15,132 bases of DNA from Gemmatimonadota bacterium (lineage in GTDB: Bacteria; Latescibacterota; UBA2968; UBA8231). Below, piece by piece: positions 1 to 7,140 of the stretch. Position 1 is the stretch's first letter; each line of letters opens with the position of its first letter. Made by a program: the position numbers and the translations under genes. The notes under the pieces are model-generated. The model made no database searches and was not told the origin of the DNA. It was given only the letters and a program-made list of their open reading frames with translations. The stretch covers positions 1 through 15,132 of the forward strand of contig VXZF01000275.1 in the NCBI GenBank assembly GCA_009845645.1, read 5' to 3'.

Positions 1-2
1 TG

Positions 3-812
3 ACCATTGAATATCGCGGCGTGGGGCTGCTCGGCCACGTGTACACCCGCCCCGAGGACCGCCGCCAAGGCGCTGCCATGCAACTGATGGCCTGTCTCAT
101 GGAGCACTTTAGGCAGCGCGGCGGCCAAGCCCTGTTCTTGGGCACGGGCTACGATACGCCGCCCTATCACATTTATCGGGTCAACGGCTTTGCCGGGGTC
201 GAGCCTGAAAGCGGTTATATGGACTATTACAGCACCTCGCAGGACGAATTCGATAGGGCTTATTTCGCGCCGGGTTCCACGGCTATAGAACCGGTTGGCT
301 GGCTGCACTGGCCTGTTTCGATTCCTCTGTTTTTGGGTGCTTTTCCCGGTGTCGTGCGCGGCGCTGGTTTGGGTGTGTGGGGTCGCCGCTCCACTGAGGG
401 GCCTTTGCTGCCCTTGCTGGAGGATTGCTTGGAACGCGACGCAAGCGGTCTTCCGCCTCGCGCGCTAGCTCTGGTGCAACAGGAGACCCGCGCCGTGGTG
501 GGTTGGGTCATGTGGTCCGACCATCCGCTGTGGCCCGATGCCTGTTTGGTTGACTTGTATTGCCATCCGGCTTTTTGGGATGAGGGGGCCGCCTTGCTTC
601 AGTCCCTAGAGGTACCGGAGAGCCACACGTGCTTGGCCTATTGTGACGCTGGTCTGCAACCCAAAGCTGCCGCTCTGACTGCGGCTGGCTTCCGTTGCGG
701 CGCTACCTTAAACCAGCGGGTCGCTGCTGACCGGGCACAGACGGGTTGGGTGGATGTCGAGGTGTGGGAAAACAAGGGGAGTTTTCAAGCCGACGGATCG
801 GTGGTGCGCTGA
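3..812 (+). CDS. Tandem GNAT-like N-acetyltransferase, 5' end missing
   Basis: The reading frame is open to the left edge, so the start lies outside the window; 269 residues are visible. The first visible part carries the acetyl-CoA-binding motif A of the GNAT family: a beta strand (GLLGHVYT) followed by the RRQGAA pyrophosphate loop at residues 20-25 of the fragment and an amphipathic helix, then a segment with YRVNGFAG that matches the end of a GNAT fold. After a linker rich in Trp, Pro and Gly, the second half (about residues 155-245) again alternates strands and helices and ends in a KAAALTAAGFR segment like the last helix-strand of a GNAT domain, but without a clear motif A. I infer a two-domain GNAT protein in which only the first domain binds acetyl-CoA. 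The substrate is unknown. The stop codon overlaps the start of the next gene by one base (TGATG), so the two are probably co-translated. Confidence 0.75.
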   Translation, partial: TIEYRGVGLLGHVYTRPEDRRQGAAMQLMACLMEHFRQRGGQALFLGTGYDTPPYHIYRVNGFAGVEPESGYMDYYSTSQDEFDRAYFAPGSTAIEPVGWLHWPVSIPLFLGAFPGVVRGAGLGVWGRRSTEGPLLPLLEDCLERDASGLPPRALALVQQETRAVVGWVMWSDHPLWPDACLVDLYCHPAFWDEGAALLQSLEVPESHTCLAYCDAGLQPKAAALTAAGFRCGATLNQRVAADRAQTGWVDVEVWENKGSFQADGSVVR

Positions 813-1150
813 TGATACTCTATTTGTCGGGTCGGGATACGGATGATTTGCTGATGGTGTTGGAAGGGGTGGCGGGCGTGGTGTTCAAACGGAGCGACGA
901 GCGAAAGAAGCGAAAGTATTTTGAAAAGGGGGCGCGCAAGGATTCGATGGGCGAGGTTTCGGCGAAGGTTTTTCTCGGCAGCGGCGTCGAGGCGAAGGCG
1001 CGAGCGGCGGTGCGGGAGATCGTGGTTGAGGGCGTGCGGTCGAAGCAGGTTGCGGTTGTAATAAAAGGCGAGGGGAATGCGGAGATCGCGTTGGCCGGGC
1101 CGAATCCTGACGAGGGGCAATTACAGGCGTTGGCCGATCGGTTAATGTAG
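812..1150 (+). CDS. Hypothetical protein, 112 residues
   Basis: I do not recognise this family. The ATG at 812 shares its A with the TGA stop of the upstream acetyltransferase, which argues for translational coupling and for this start over a TTG 66 bases upstream; no good Shine-Dalgarno is visible. The product is small, soluble-looking and lysine/arginine rich in the middle (FKRSDERKKRKYFEKGARK, residues 25-43), then has an alanine/valine-rich helix and a VVIKGEGNAEIALAGPNP segment suggesting a beta hairpin. No signal peptide, membrane segment, or cysteine/histidine metal motif is seen. The codon pattern is GC-rich at third positions like its neighbours, which supports real coding. The coupling to an acetyltransferase is the only functional hint. 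Confidence 0.6.
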   Translation: MILYLSGRDTDDLLMVLEGVAGVVFKRSDERKKRKYFEKGARKDSMGEVSAKVFLGSGVEAKARAAVREIVVEGVRSKQVAVVIKGEGNAEIALAGPNPDEGQLQALADRLM

Positions 1151-1164
1151 GATGGGCTCCTATT

Positions 1165-1179
1165 TTCGCCTGTGGCGAA
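1165..1179. repeat. Perfect 6-bp inverted repeat
   Basis: TTCGCC-TGT-GGCGAA lies 14 bases after the stop of the 112-residue protein. It would form a short hairpin in either transcript. It is followed by TAACAAAC and not by a T-run, so it is not a standard intrinsic terminator for the plus strand; it may act as a 3' stabilising hairpin. Confidence 0.5.
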
Positions 1180-1206
1180 TAACAAACCCAAACGTGCTAC
1201 ACTAAA

Positions 1207-1248
1207 GTCGCCGCCGACCCAGCCAAAACAGCTTGGGCCGACGGCGAC
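1207..1248. terminator. Long hairpin between convergent genes, possible terminator
   Basis: Two arms of 17-18 bases (GTCGCCGCCGACCCAGC and GCTTGGGCCGACGGCGAC) pair with two mismatches and one bulge around a CAAAACA loop. It sits between a plus-strand gene ending at 1150 and a minus-strand gene ending at 1272. On the minus strand the stem is followed by TTTAGTGTAG, a weak T-tract, so it fits best as the terminator of the protease gene. On the plus strand no T-tract follows. The stem is GC-rich and strong. Confidence 0.5.
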
Positions 1249-1263
1249 AGAATATACGATACC

Positions 1264-1277
1264 GAGTAGCGCTACTC
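1264..1277. repeat. 14-bp perfect palindrome over the protease stop codon
   Basis: GAGTAGCGCTACTC reads the same on both strands and contains the TAG stop of the minus-strand M16 protease. It could add to the cluster of hairpins that closes both convergent genes, or be chance arising from the Glu-rich C-terminus. Confidence 0.4.
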
Positions 1278-4136
1278 TCCCTCCAGTTTTTCCCCCTCCT
1301 CCGGATAGAGCACCACCCGCACATAGCGGTCCATGTTGAAATACTTCTGCGCTGACTGCTGCACTACATCCACCGTCAGCGAATTGACCAACGCTGGATA
1401 CTGAATCAGCAGCCGCGGATCAACCCCGTTGAAGTCGAGCGTCTCCAGAGCCCCGACCCAGAAGCTGTTCTCCTTGAGATCGGTCTCGCGCTGGCGCTTG
1501 CGCATTTCCTTGACTTTATCAACGTAGAGATCGGTGGTGCCGACGGTTTTTAGGCTGTCGATCTGCTCAAAGATTACCTGCGTCAGTTCCTCGACGCGGT
1601 CGGGATCGCTGCCGAAGGAGATGGAGATGCGGTACTCCTCGTCCGGGTAGTGCGAGCCGCTGCTGTTGACCCATACCCCATAGGTGCCGCCCAAGTCCTC
1701 GCGCAATACCTCGCGCAGCTTGATTTCCAGCACGGAGGTCATGGACCTCAGTTCGAGATTGTTTTTCCAGCCGTCGTATTCAAAGGGGCCGGTAAAAATC
1801 ATCTGCGATCGGCTCTTGGGTTCAATGCCGCGATAGACTGCCTTGTCGATCGCGCCCTCCGGGGCCTCGATGCCGACGTCGCGCCAAGTCTCCTCCCGTC
1901 CCGTGGTCGGCAAGCCGCCCAAATAAGTGCGCACCAACGGCTCTATGCCTTCGAGAGTGAAGTTGCCGACGAAGAAAAACGAGAAGTCGCTGGCGTCGGC
2001 AAAGCGATCCTGGTACACGGCCATAGACGTGGCCAAGTCCATCTCGTCGAGCAACTCCAGCGACCAAGGACGCGCCCGGTGGTGGTACTGCGCCATGGTG
2101 ACCGCAATGGTGTCGCTGAAAGCCGTTTCTGGACGCGCACTGCGATTTTGAATAGAGCCCCGCATGAGCGTCTGATAGGCTTGGAAGGCCGTGCTGTCCT
2201 GTCGCGGCGCGGTGAAGAAGGCGTAGATCAGCTCGAACATGGTCTGGATATCTTCGGGCGAGGCCGAGCCAGAAACGCCCTCCCGCAAGCTGCTGATCCA
2301 CGGCGATACCCGCACCACTTTGCCGGCCAGTTTCTTCTCCAGTTCGATCTTGTTAAACGGCCCCACGCCGCCTTCGCTCACCACCGAAGTCGCAGTAGAG
2401 GCTGCCATGTAGTCGGCGTCGGGGACCAGCGAGTGCCCGCCGGGGCTATAGGCCCGGAAGAGGATCTCATCGTTTTTGAAATCCGTCGGCTTCAAGCACA
2501 CCCGGATGCCGTTGGAGAGCGTCCACCAAGTCACGCCGATCTCGGGGATTTCGCTGCGTTCGACGATGTCAGCCGGGGCTGGCACTTGCGCCACGAGCGG
2601 CTCGTCGGATACCTCGTCGGCGTACGGCGCGATCTCCTGCTGCGCCGCCTTGGCGAAGATCGCCAGCAGATCTTGCTCGGTGGGAACGGCAATACCCTCT
2701 TGCTCAGGTGCCTCCACGGTGATTACCCGGTTTTTTTCGCTCGTCCACTCGCTGGCCAGTGCATTGATTTCCTCTAGTGCAATGCTAGGGACCAGTGCTT
2801 GGTAGAGTTCGTACTCCTTGGCGATGCCGGGGATGGCCTCGTCGGTCAGTAGGTGGCGCACGTATTCGGAGGCAAAACCGCTCGACTGCTGCTTGTCGCG
2901 CTCGCGGTAGGACTGCTCCATGCTGCGCAGCATTTCCTTTTTCTCGCGCGCTAGCTCGGAGGCGGTAAAGCCGTGTTCTCGCACTCTCGCTGCTTCAATC
3001 AGTAGAGCCTCAAGCCCAGCGTCGAAACCGTTGTTTTGCACCGCAGCGCCGAGGATGAAAAACTCCTTAGAGCGCAACCAACGCCCTTGGCCCGAGTAAG
3101 CCCCTAAAAAGGGCGGCTCGGGTAGCTTGGTCAGTTCGTGCAGGCGCTGGTTTAACATCTGGTGGTATAGGGCCTCAATGAGTGAGCGGCGATAAGTGCT
3201 CACCGTCCCTTGGGGCCGCACGTCCCTCTTGTAGTAGATGCTGACGCTATTGTAGGTGGCCTCTGGGTCGGTGGTAATGGCAAAGAGCGTCTCCTCGTGG
3301 TCGGGTACGGGGAACACTGTGCGTTCGGGGGAACTTTCTGCTGTGGGGATGCGTGCAAAATACTTCTCCACCAGCGCCTCTACCTCTACTGGCTCAATGT
3401 CGCCGACGGCCACAAAACCCATCAGATCGGGCCGATACCAAGTGCGGTAAAAGCGGCGCAGGTCCTCGTGATGAAAGGTGTCGAGCACGGCCTTCTGGCC
3501 GATGACCAGGCGCACGGCGTAGCGCGAATCCTTCAGGAGAATGGGTGCTTGCTTGTCGAACATGCGCTGCTGGGCACCGCGCCGCAGCCGCCACTCTTCG
3601 ATGACTACGCCCCGTTCCTTGTCGATCTCCTCAGCCTCAAAGCTGATCTGGTGCGCCCAGTCCTCCAAAATTTGGAAGGCCGTTTCCACCACTTCGGTGC
3701 TGTCGGTGGGCACGGTCAGCATGTACACGGTCTCGTCGAAGCTGGTGTAGGCATTGAGATCCGGCCCAAAGCGCATGCCGATCAGCTCCAGATAGTCCAC
3801 CAACTCCTGCTTGGCGAAGTTTTTGGTGCCATTGAAGGCCATGTGCTCGACAAAGTGCGCCAGCCCCTGTTGGTTTTCGTCCTCCAGCACCGAGCCGGCA
3901 TCGACTACCAACCGCAGCTCGACTCGGTTCTCGGGCTTTTGGTTTTGGCGGATGACGTAGCGCAGGCCGTTGTCTAGCTGGCCGACAGTCACCAGCGAAT
4001 CAATGGGCAGCTTCGGATCCTCTAACTTCTCGGTCGCCTCCTCCTTCGCCGCCTGTTGCACGGTCGTCGGAGACGTGCTGACGCAGGCGTATAGTAGCAC
4101 TGGCAGCACAACGAACAGCAGTAAAACTCGTCTCAT
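1272..4136 (-). CDS. M16 family zinc metalloprotease lipoprotein (PqqL-like)
   Basis: Encodes 954 residues, the usual length for four-domain M16 peptidases of the PqqL/pitrilysin type. The ATG at 4136 is chosen because AGGAG (4143-4147) lies 6 bases upstream and because it opens a lipoprotein signal: MRR, a hydrophobic run, then lipobox LYAC with Cys18 as the acylation site. The N-terminal half has the inverted zinc motif HFVEH at residues 94-98 (His94, His98 ligands, Glu97 catalytic) and the third-ligand region ERGVVIEEW near Glu181. The C-terminal half is a second M16 repeat pair without the zinc motif but with REDLGGTYGV, the conserved Arg/Tyr substrate-anchoring segment. Such enzymes enclose and cut short unfolded peptides; here it would be anchored to a periplasm-facing membrane. 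It is the third gene of a minus-strand run, 37 bp after the kinase stop, and ends near strong convergent hairpins. Function in peptide turnover is family knowledge; the link to the sugar genes is only positional. Confidence 0.93.
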   Translation of the reverse strand: MRRVLLLFVVLPVLLYACVSTSPTTVQQAAKEEATEKLEDPKLPIDSLVTVGQLDNGLRYVIRQNQKPENRVELRLVVDAGSVLEDENQQGLAHFVEHMAFNGTKNFAKQELVDYLELIGMRFGPDLNAYTSFDETVYMLTVPTDSTEVVETAFQILEDWAHQISFEAEEIDKERGVVIEEWRLRRGAQQRMFDKQAPILLKDSRYAVRLVIGQKAVLDTFHHEDLRRFYRTWYRPDLMGFVAVGDIEPVEVEALVEKYFARIPTAESSPERTVFPVPDHEETLFAITTDPEATYNSVSIYYKRDVRPQGTVSTYRRSLIEALYHQMLNQRLHELTKLPEPPFLGAYSGQGRWLRSKEFFILGAAVQNNGFDAGLEALLIEAARVREHGFTASELAREKKEMLRSMEQSYRERDKQQSSGFASEYVRHLLTDEAIPGIAKEYELYQALVPSIALEEINALASEWTSEKNRVITVEAPEQEGIAVPTEQDLLAIFAKAAQQEIAPYADEVSDEPLVAQVPAPADIVERSEIPEIGVTWWTLSNGIRVCLKPTDFKNDEILFRAYSPGGHSLVPDADYMAASTATSVVSEGGVGPFNKIELEKKLAGKVVRVSPWISSLREGVSGSASPEDIQTMFELIYAFFTAPRQDSTAFQAYQTLMRGSIQNRSARPETAFSDTIAVTMAQYHHRARPWSLELLDEMDLATSMAVYQDRFADASDFSFFFVGNFTLEGIEPLVRTYLGGLPTTGREETWRDVGIEAPEGAIDKAVYRGIEPKSRSQMIFTGPFEYDGWKNNLELRSMTSVLEIKLREVLREDLGGTYGVWVNSSGSHYPDEEYRISISFGSDPDRVEELTQVIFEQIDSLKTVGTTDLYVDKVKEMRKRQRETDLKENSFWVGALETLDFNGVDPRLLIQYPALVNSLTVDVVQQSAQKYFNMDRYVRVVLYPEEGEKLEGE

Positions 4137-4142
4137 GGTGGA

Positions 4143-4147
4143 CTCCT
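4143..4147 (-). promoter_or_regulatory. Shine-Dalgarno of the M16 protease
   Basis: AGGAG on the minus strand, 6 bases before the ATG at 4136. It decides this start over an upstream in-frame extension that would overlap the kinase gene and bury the lipoprotein signal. Confidence 0.7.
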
Positions 4148-4173
4148 GTATTTGGGAAGGGAAAATGGGAAAT

Positions 4174-5631
4174 CTAACCACTGGCAAACGCCGCACTCGC
4201 TTCGGCAATGGAGCCAAACGCGCCGTCAGCCACAGCGGCACACAGCGCGGCACCGACGGCGGCCTCTTCGCCGTGCGACCCCATGTGCAGCGGCATAGCG
4301 AACTCCGCTTCCAACGCCGCTCGCAGCACGGGATTCAGCTTAATGCCGTTACCCGCGCCAACCAGCTTGGAGCGCGCGCCGCCGCCTAGACGGATGGCCT
4401 CGCGATACGAATCGGCCAACTCGACGGCCATGCCTTCCAGCAGTGCGCGCGTTAGGTGGCCAGCAGTCAGCGTTGCAGCGGTTAGCTCGCGGAAGGCGGC
4501 TTTGGCGCGTGGCCTGCTACGCGACCCGGAAAACAGCGGGTCGGCGCGCACGCCCTCGGCACCGGCTGGCACGTCGGCCGCTAATGATACGAGCCGCTCG
4601 TAGAGGGCCTCGCTGTCGGGTTGGACATCGGCGAGGGCATAGATGGCGTCGGCGAAGAAATCGCGCAGCGTCCTGAACGTGCGCCCGCCGACGGCCCCCA
4701 CACCGGCCAGCAGATAGCCGCGCTGGATGTAAGGACGCAGTTCGAGCGAGCCGCGCGGCAGTGGGGCTTCGATATGCAGCGCGGCTTGTCCGCCAGTACC
4801 GACGTTGACGGCCACGGTGTTGGCGTAATCGGCGACCGTGCCGGCAAAGCTGCATTGGTGATCACCGGACGCCACGGCGACGGGCAGGCCCGCTGGTACG
4901 CCGAGCTTTTGGGCCATTGCTGTGGTTAGGGAACCGGCCATGGTACAGGATTCGACCAGATCGGGGAACAGCGACTGGTCTAGGCCGAGATCGGCGATAA
5001 GCTCGTCTGCCCAAGCTTGTTTGGTCACGTCATAGACGCCCCAGCCGAGCGCGTCTGTGGGATCGACCACTGGCCGTTTGCCCACTAGGCGCGACACCAC
5101 AAATTCAGGGGCCGTGGTCCCGCTGACGCCGCTGGGAAGCTGATTGTTGGCTTGCAGCCAAAACAGGTGCGGCGCGGCGTGGCCAGCCACGAGAGGGCAG
5201 CCAGTATTGGCAAAGGCGGGCATTTCTCCCTCGGTGGTGATGGAACCTCCTTGCTGGGCCATGGCGTCTAAGTAGGTGTGCTGCTGGCCAGGTAGGGGTT
5301 CTTGGGCGCGTTGGTCCTGCCAGGAGAAATAAGGGCCTACGGCATTGAGCGCGGCGTCGAGAAGCTGAAGGCCCTGCTGTTGTCCAGTGACGCCGATGGC
5401 TGCTGGGCGGGCGTTGGTGCGGGCTACGAGCGCGGTGGCGTTTTCAATAGCCAGCTCGGTCATTGCGTCGAGATCCCACTCCGAGCGGCCGATGCGCTTA
5501 TCCGTCGCGGAGGTCACTTCGGACGAATTGGCCGCACTGGCTGTGCCGACGACGGCATTGGTGTCGAGGTCAATGACGATGGCGACAACGGTAGTAGAGC
5601 CGATGTCTAGCGCGAGGTAGTGAGTTGACAT
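4174..5631 (-). CDS. FGGY-family carbohydrate kinase, sedoheptulokinase-like
   Basis: Encodes 485 residues, typical of FGGY sugar kinases, which transfer the ATP gamma-phosphate to a sugar or polyol hydroxyl. Residues 6-14 (LALDIGSTT) are the phosphate-1 loop of the actin/hexokinase fold; SWQDQR at 103-108 is the sugar-contacting W-x-D-x-R element; SGDHQCSF at 256-262 contains the likely catalytic base Asp257; NVGTGGQ at 276-282 is the second phosphate-binding loop; GGGARSK and AGNGIKLNP near 415-435 form the adenosine region. The GDHQCSF...NVGTGGQ...LRPYIQRGYLL pattern resembles sedoheptulokinases more than xylulokinases or glycerol kinases, but the substrate is an inference. The ATG lies 4 bp after the stop of the dehydrogenase gene, so the pair is surely one operon; an oxidation then phosphorylation sequence on a sugar or polyol is likely. 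Confidence 0.9.
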   Translation of the reverse strand: MSTHYLALDIGSTTVVAIVIDLDTNAVVGTASAANSSEVTSATDKRIGRSEWDLDAMTELAIENATALVARTNARPAAIGVTGQQQGLQLLDAALNAVGPYFSWQDQRAQEPLPGQQHTYLDAMAQQGGSITTEGEMPAFANTGCPLVAGHAAPHLFWLQANNQLPSGVSGTTAPEFVVSRLVGKRPVVDPTDALGWGVYDVTKQAWADELIADLGLDQSLFPDLVESCTMAGSLTTAMAQKLGVPAGLPVAVASGDHQCSFAGTVADYANTVAVNVGTGGQAALHIEAPLPRGSLELRPYIQRGYLLAGVGAVGGRTFRTLRDFFADAIYALADVQPDSEALYERLVSLAADVPAGAEGVRADPLFSGSRSRPRAKAAFRELTAATLTAGHLTRALLEGMAVELADSYREAIRLGGGARSKLVGAGNGIKLNPVLRAALEAEFAMPLHMGSHGEEAAVGAALCAAVADGAFGSIAEASAAFASG

Positions 5632-5635
5632 GGAA

Positions 5636-6655
5636 CTAACTCAAGCGCGACCAGTCGAAGACCACGCCGAGGTATTCCTCTTTATTGGCGGTAAGTCCCT
5701 CGTACATCTGTTGGCAGTCTGCCGGGGACGCTAGATGGGAGATCAGGGGTTCGACGACGAGCTGGCCGCTGGCGATCCACGCGGCGATCTGGCGGTAATT
5801 AGCGTCGAGATCGCGGCAGCGCTCGGTGGCGTGCTGCGGCCAGCGCCACTCGAGAGCGCCGATCATGCGGATCGCCTCTAGGTGGATGCGCAGCAGCATG
5901 GGCGTCACATCGAAGTGGGCCGGGGCACGCGGGCTGCCGAGGAGGATGAGTTCGCCGTGGCGGGCAACGCACATCGCGGTCTGGGCAATGACTTCGCTGA
6001 TGCCAATGGCCTCAACGCCGATGCGGGCACCAGCGCCGCCGGTCCAGTCGCGCACCGCTTCTTCTAGATCGTCGCGGCCGGGATTGACGGTGCGCTCAAT
6101 GCCACAGGCGCGCGCTTGCTGTAGGCGCAGCTCGGACAAATCTGCGAGCATGACGGCGGCACCGGCCAAGCGGAAGAGTTGGGCGGCGAAGTTGCCCACG
6201 AGGCCGCCGCCGACCACGAGTACTGTGTCTCCGGGCTGGACGCTAGAAGAGCGCAAAGCGGAGATGCTGACACCGGCCATGCGCGTGAACACGAGATGCT
6301 GGCCAAGAGCTTCGCGCGATACGGGCAGCGCCATGCGCTGCGCATCTGTCTTGACGATGGAAGCGTGGCGGGCAAAGGACAGGACGCGGTCGTCCGGTTG
6401 TACGCCGGAGACCGCGTCGCCGACTTTGAGCACTTGGCCGAGGTTGCCGTAGCCAGTGCCTCGTGGATACTGACCGGCGTCGCCGAAAGGCATCTGCTTG
6501 ACGAGGCCGGTAAAGCCCGCGCCTTCGGTGCCGGCGCTGACGACGGAGTATTCGGTCTCTATTAATACTTCATGGGGGTGCAGGTGGTCGTCGAGATCGG
6601 TTCGAGTGACCTCAATGCGCCCCGGCTCGACGACGGTGAGTTCATGAGTTAGCAC
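5636..6655 (-). CDS. MDR-superfamily dehydrogenase without the usual zinc ligands
   Basis: Encodes 339 residues of the medium-chain dehydrogenase/reductase family: N-terminal GroES-like domain (about 1-125), Rossmann domain (about 140-270) with the dinucleotide loop VVGGGLVG at 147-154, and a C-terminal return to the catalytic domain. Asp172 at the end of the second Rossmann strand (VMLADLS) suggests NAD rather than NADP. The position that normally holds the catalytic zinc cysteine reads SVVSAGTEGAG (residues 37-47): no Cys, and the four-Cys structural zinc lobe is also missing. This SAGTE pattern is shared with BchC-like and other sugar/polyol-type MDR proteins. The GTG start at 6655 is backed by AGGAGG 10 bases upstream. 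It is the first gene of the run dehydrogenase-kinase-protease. The substrate, probably a polyol or sugar given the kinase 4 bp downstream, is not determined. Confidence 0.88.
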   Translation of the reverse strand: MLTHELTVVEPGRIEVTRTDLDDHLHPHEVLIETEYSVVSAGTEGAGFTGLVKQMPFGDAGQYPRGTGYGNLGQVLKVGDAVSGVQPDDRVLSFARHASIVKTDAQRMALPVSREALGQHLVFTRMAGVSISALRSSSVQPGDTVLVVGGGLVGNFAAQLFRLAGAAVMLADLSELRLQQARACGIERTVNPGRDDLEEAVRDWTGGAGARIGVEAIGISEVIAQTAMCVARHGELILLGSPRAPAHFDVTPMLLRIHLEAIRMIGALEWRWPQHATERCRDLDANYRQIAAWIASGQLVVEPLISHLASPADCQQMYEGLTANKEEYLGVVFDWSRLS

Positions 6656-6665
6656 AGCGAGTAGT

Positions 6666-6671
6666 CCTCCT
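6666..6671 (-). promoter_or_regulatory. Shine-Dalgarno of the MDR dehydrogenase
   Basis: Perfect AGGAGG on the minus strand, 10 bases before the GTG at 6655. It supports the GTG start; no ATG is available nearby. Confidence 0.7.
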
Positions 6672-6702
6672 TAAATGGGCCATATTGGCAGCAAGCAGAG
6701 GA

Positions 6703-6734
6703 AATATAAAGGACGTTTAGAGAAGTGGCGTCAA
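6703..6734 (-). promoter_or_regulatory. Possible promoter of the dehydrogenase-kinase-protease run
   Basis: On the minus strand a TTGACG box (6734-6729) is followed, 18 bases on, by TTTATA (6710-6705) or, 20 bases on, by TATATT (6708-6703). The -35 is good, the -10 or its spacing is poor. It lies just upstream of the dehydrogenase Shine-Dalgarno, the right place for this operon's promoter. Confidence 0.35.
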
Positions 6735-6739
6735 GCCAC
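6725..6739. repeat. Inverted repeat over the minus-strand -35, operator candidate
   Basis: GTGGC-GTCAA-GCCAC has perfect 5-base arms around a 5-base centre and covers the minus-strand -35 box. A dyad in this position could be a repressor site for the sugar operon. No regulator gene is in the window, so this is only a candidate. Confidence 0.25.
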
Positions 6740-6758
6740 ACAAAAGGAATAAAACTGC

Positions 6759-6787
6759 TTGACGAAAAAAGCCGACCTCTCTATTAT
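6759..6787 (+). promoter_or_regulatory. Near-consensus sigma70-type promoter
   Basis: TTGACG at 6759-6764, a spacer of exactly 17 bases, and TATTAT at 6782-6787: five of six matches in each box at the optimal spacing. Transcription would start near 6794. It fires into the AT-rich island, away from the dehydrogenase, about 560 bases before the mltF-like gene. The minus-strand promoter candidate carries the same GCTTGACG octamer, facing away from this one. Confidence 0.7.
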
Positions 6788-6821
6788 TGGCGAACCTGCT
6801 TGCGGGTACAAGGAGTTTATT

Positions 6822-6836
6822 GTGCCAAAGAAGTAA
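6822..6836 (+). CDS. Four-codon frame behind a strong ribosome site (leader peptide or gene remnant)
   Basis: AAGGAG at 6810-6815 stands 6 bases before GTG CCA AAG AAG TAA. Together with the promoter just upstream this gives a complete expression signal for a frame that stops after Met-Pro-Lys-Lys. After the stop, the same frame stays open for 28 codons (6837-6920) with a protein-like composition (VEFNGDLVAVDWDG and on), so a nonsense mutation in a former gene is possible; a genuine leader peptide is the other reading. Low confidence either way. Confidence 0.22.
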   Translation: MPKK

Positions 6837-7006
6837 GTGGAGTTCAATGGGGATTTGGTAGCTGTGGATTGGGATGGATGTGCTTACTGGAGCAGATATT
6901 ATGGCATTGCAGAGTTAAGATAAGCGAGAAGACTTAGAGTATAAAAATTGTAAATTTATTGTAACGTTTGTACTGCTGCTCTCTGTTATGTCGCTTCTAA
7001 CGATTA

Positions 7007-7026
7007 ATCATTCATAATTGAATGAT
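7007..7026. repeat. Perfect 8-bp inverted repeat
   Basis: ATCATTCA-TAAT-TGAATGAT inside the AT-rich island. It would form a hairpin in a transcript of either strand or serve as a dyad protein-binding site. Confidence 0.6.
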
Positions 7027-7048
7027 ACTACACTTTGGCATATAAGCA

Positions 7049-7080
7049 AATTTGTTCCACAAGATATAGTGGATCAAATT
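7049..7080. repeat. Strong 12-base inverted repeat
   Basis: AATTTGTTCCAC and GTGGATCAAATT pair at 11 of 12 positions across an 8-base loop (7061-7068). It is the longest near-perfect dyad in the island and hard to explain as chance in a region this short. No T-tract follows on either strand, so it is not a terminator. Confidence 0.65.
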
Positions 7081-7140
7081 GTCAACTGAAAAGATATATT
7101 TATGGGTTGTATTAAAAGTAACAAAGTTACATCTATAGGG

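Noticed and set aside
1650..2777. 375-codon plus-strand open frame
   Set aside because: Antisense to the M16 protease, whose protein motifs are certain; the composition (Arg/His/Gly-rich) is that of a GC-rich shadow frame.
3210..3977. 255-codon plus-strand open frame
   Set aside because: Also antisense to the M16 protease, covering its HxxEH zinc region; no family resemblance in the translation.
5826..6452. 208-codon plus-strand open frame
   Set aside because: Antisense to the MDR dehydrogenase Rossmann domain; low-complexity Arg/Ser/Ala product.
6725..6937. 70-codon plus-strand frame in the AT-rich island
   Set aside because: Its GTG lies upstream of the -35 box of the local promoter, there is no ribosome site, and the product is Trp/Cys/Gly-rich without any family resemblance.
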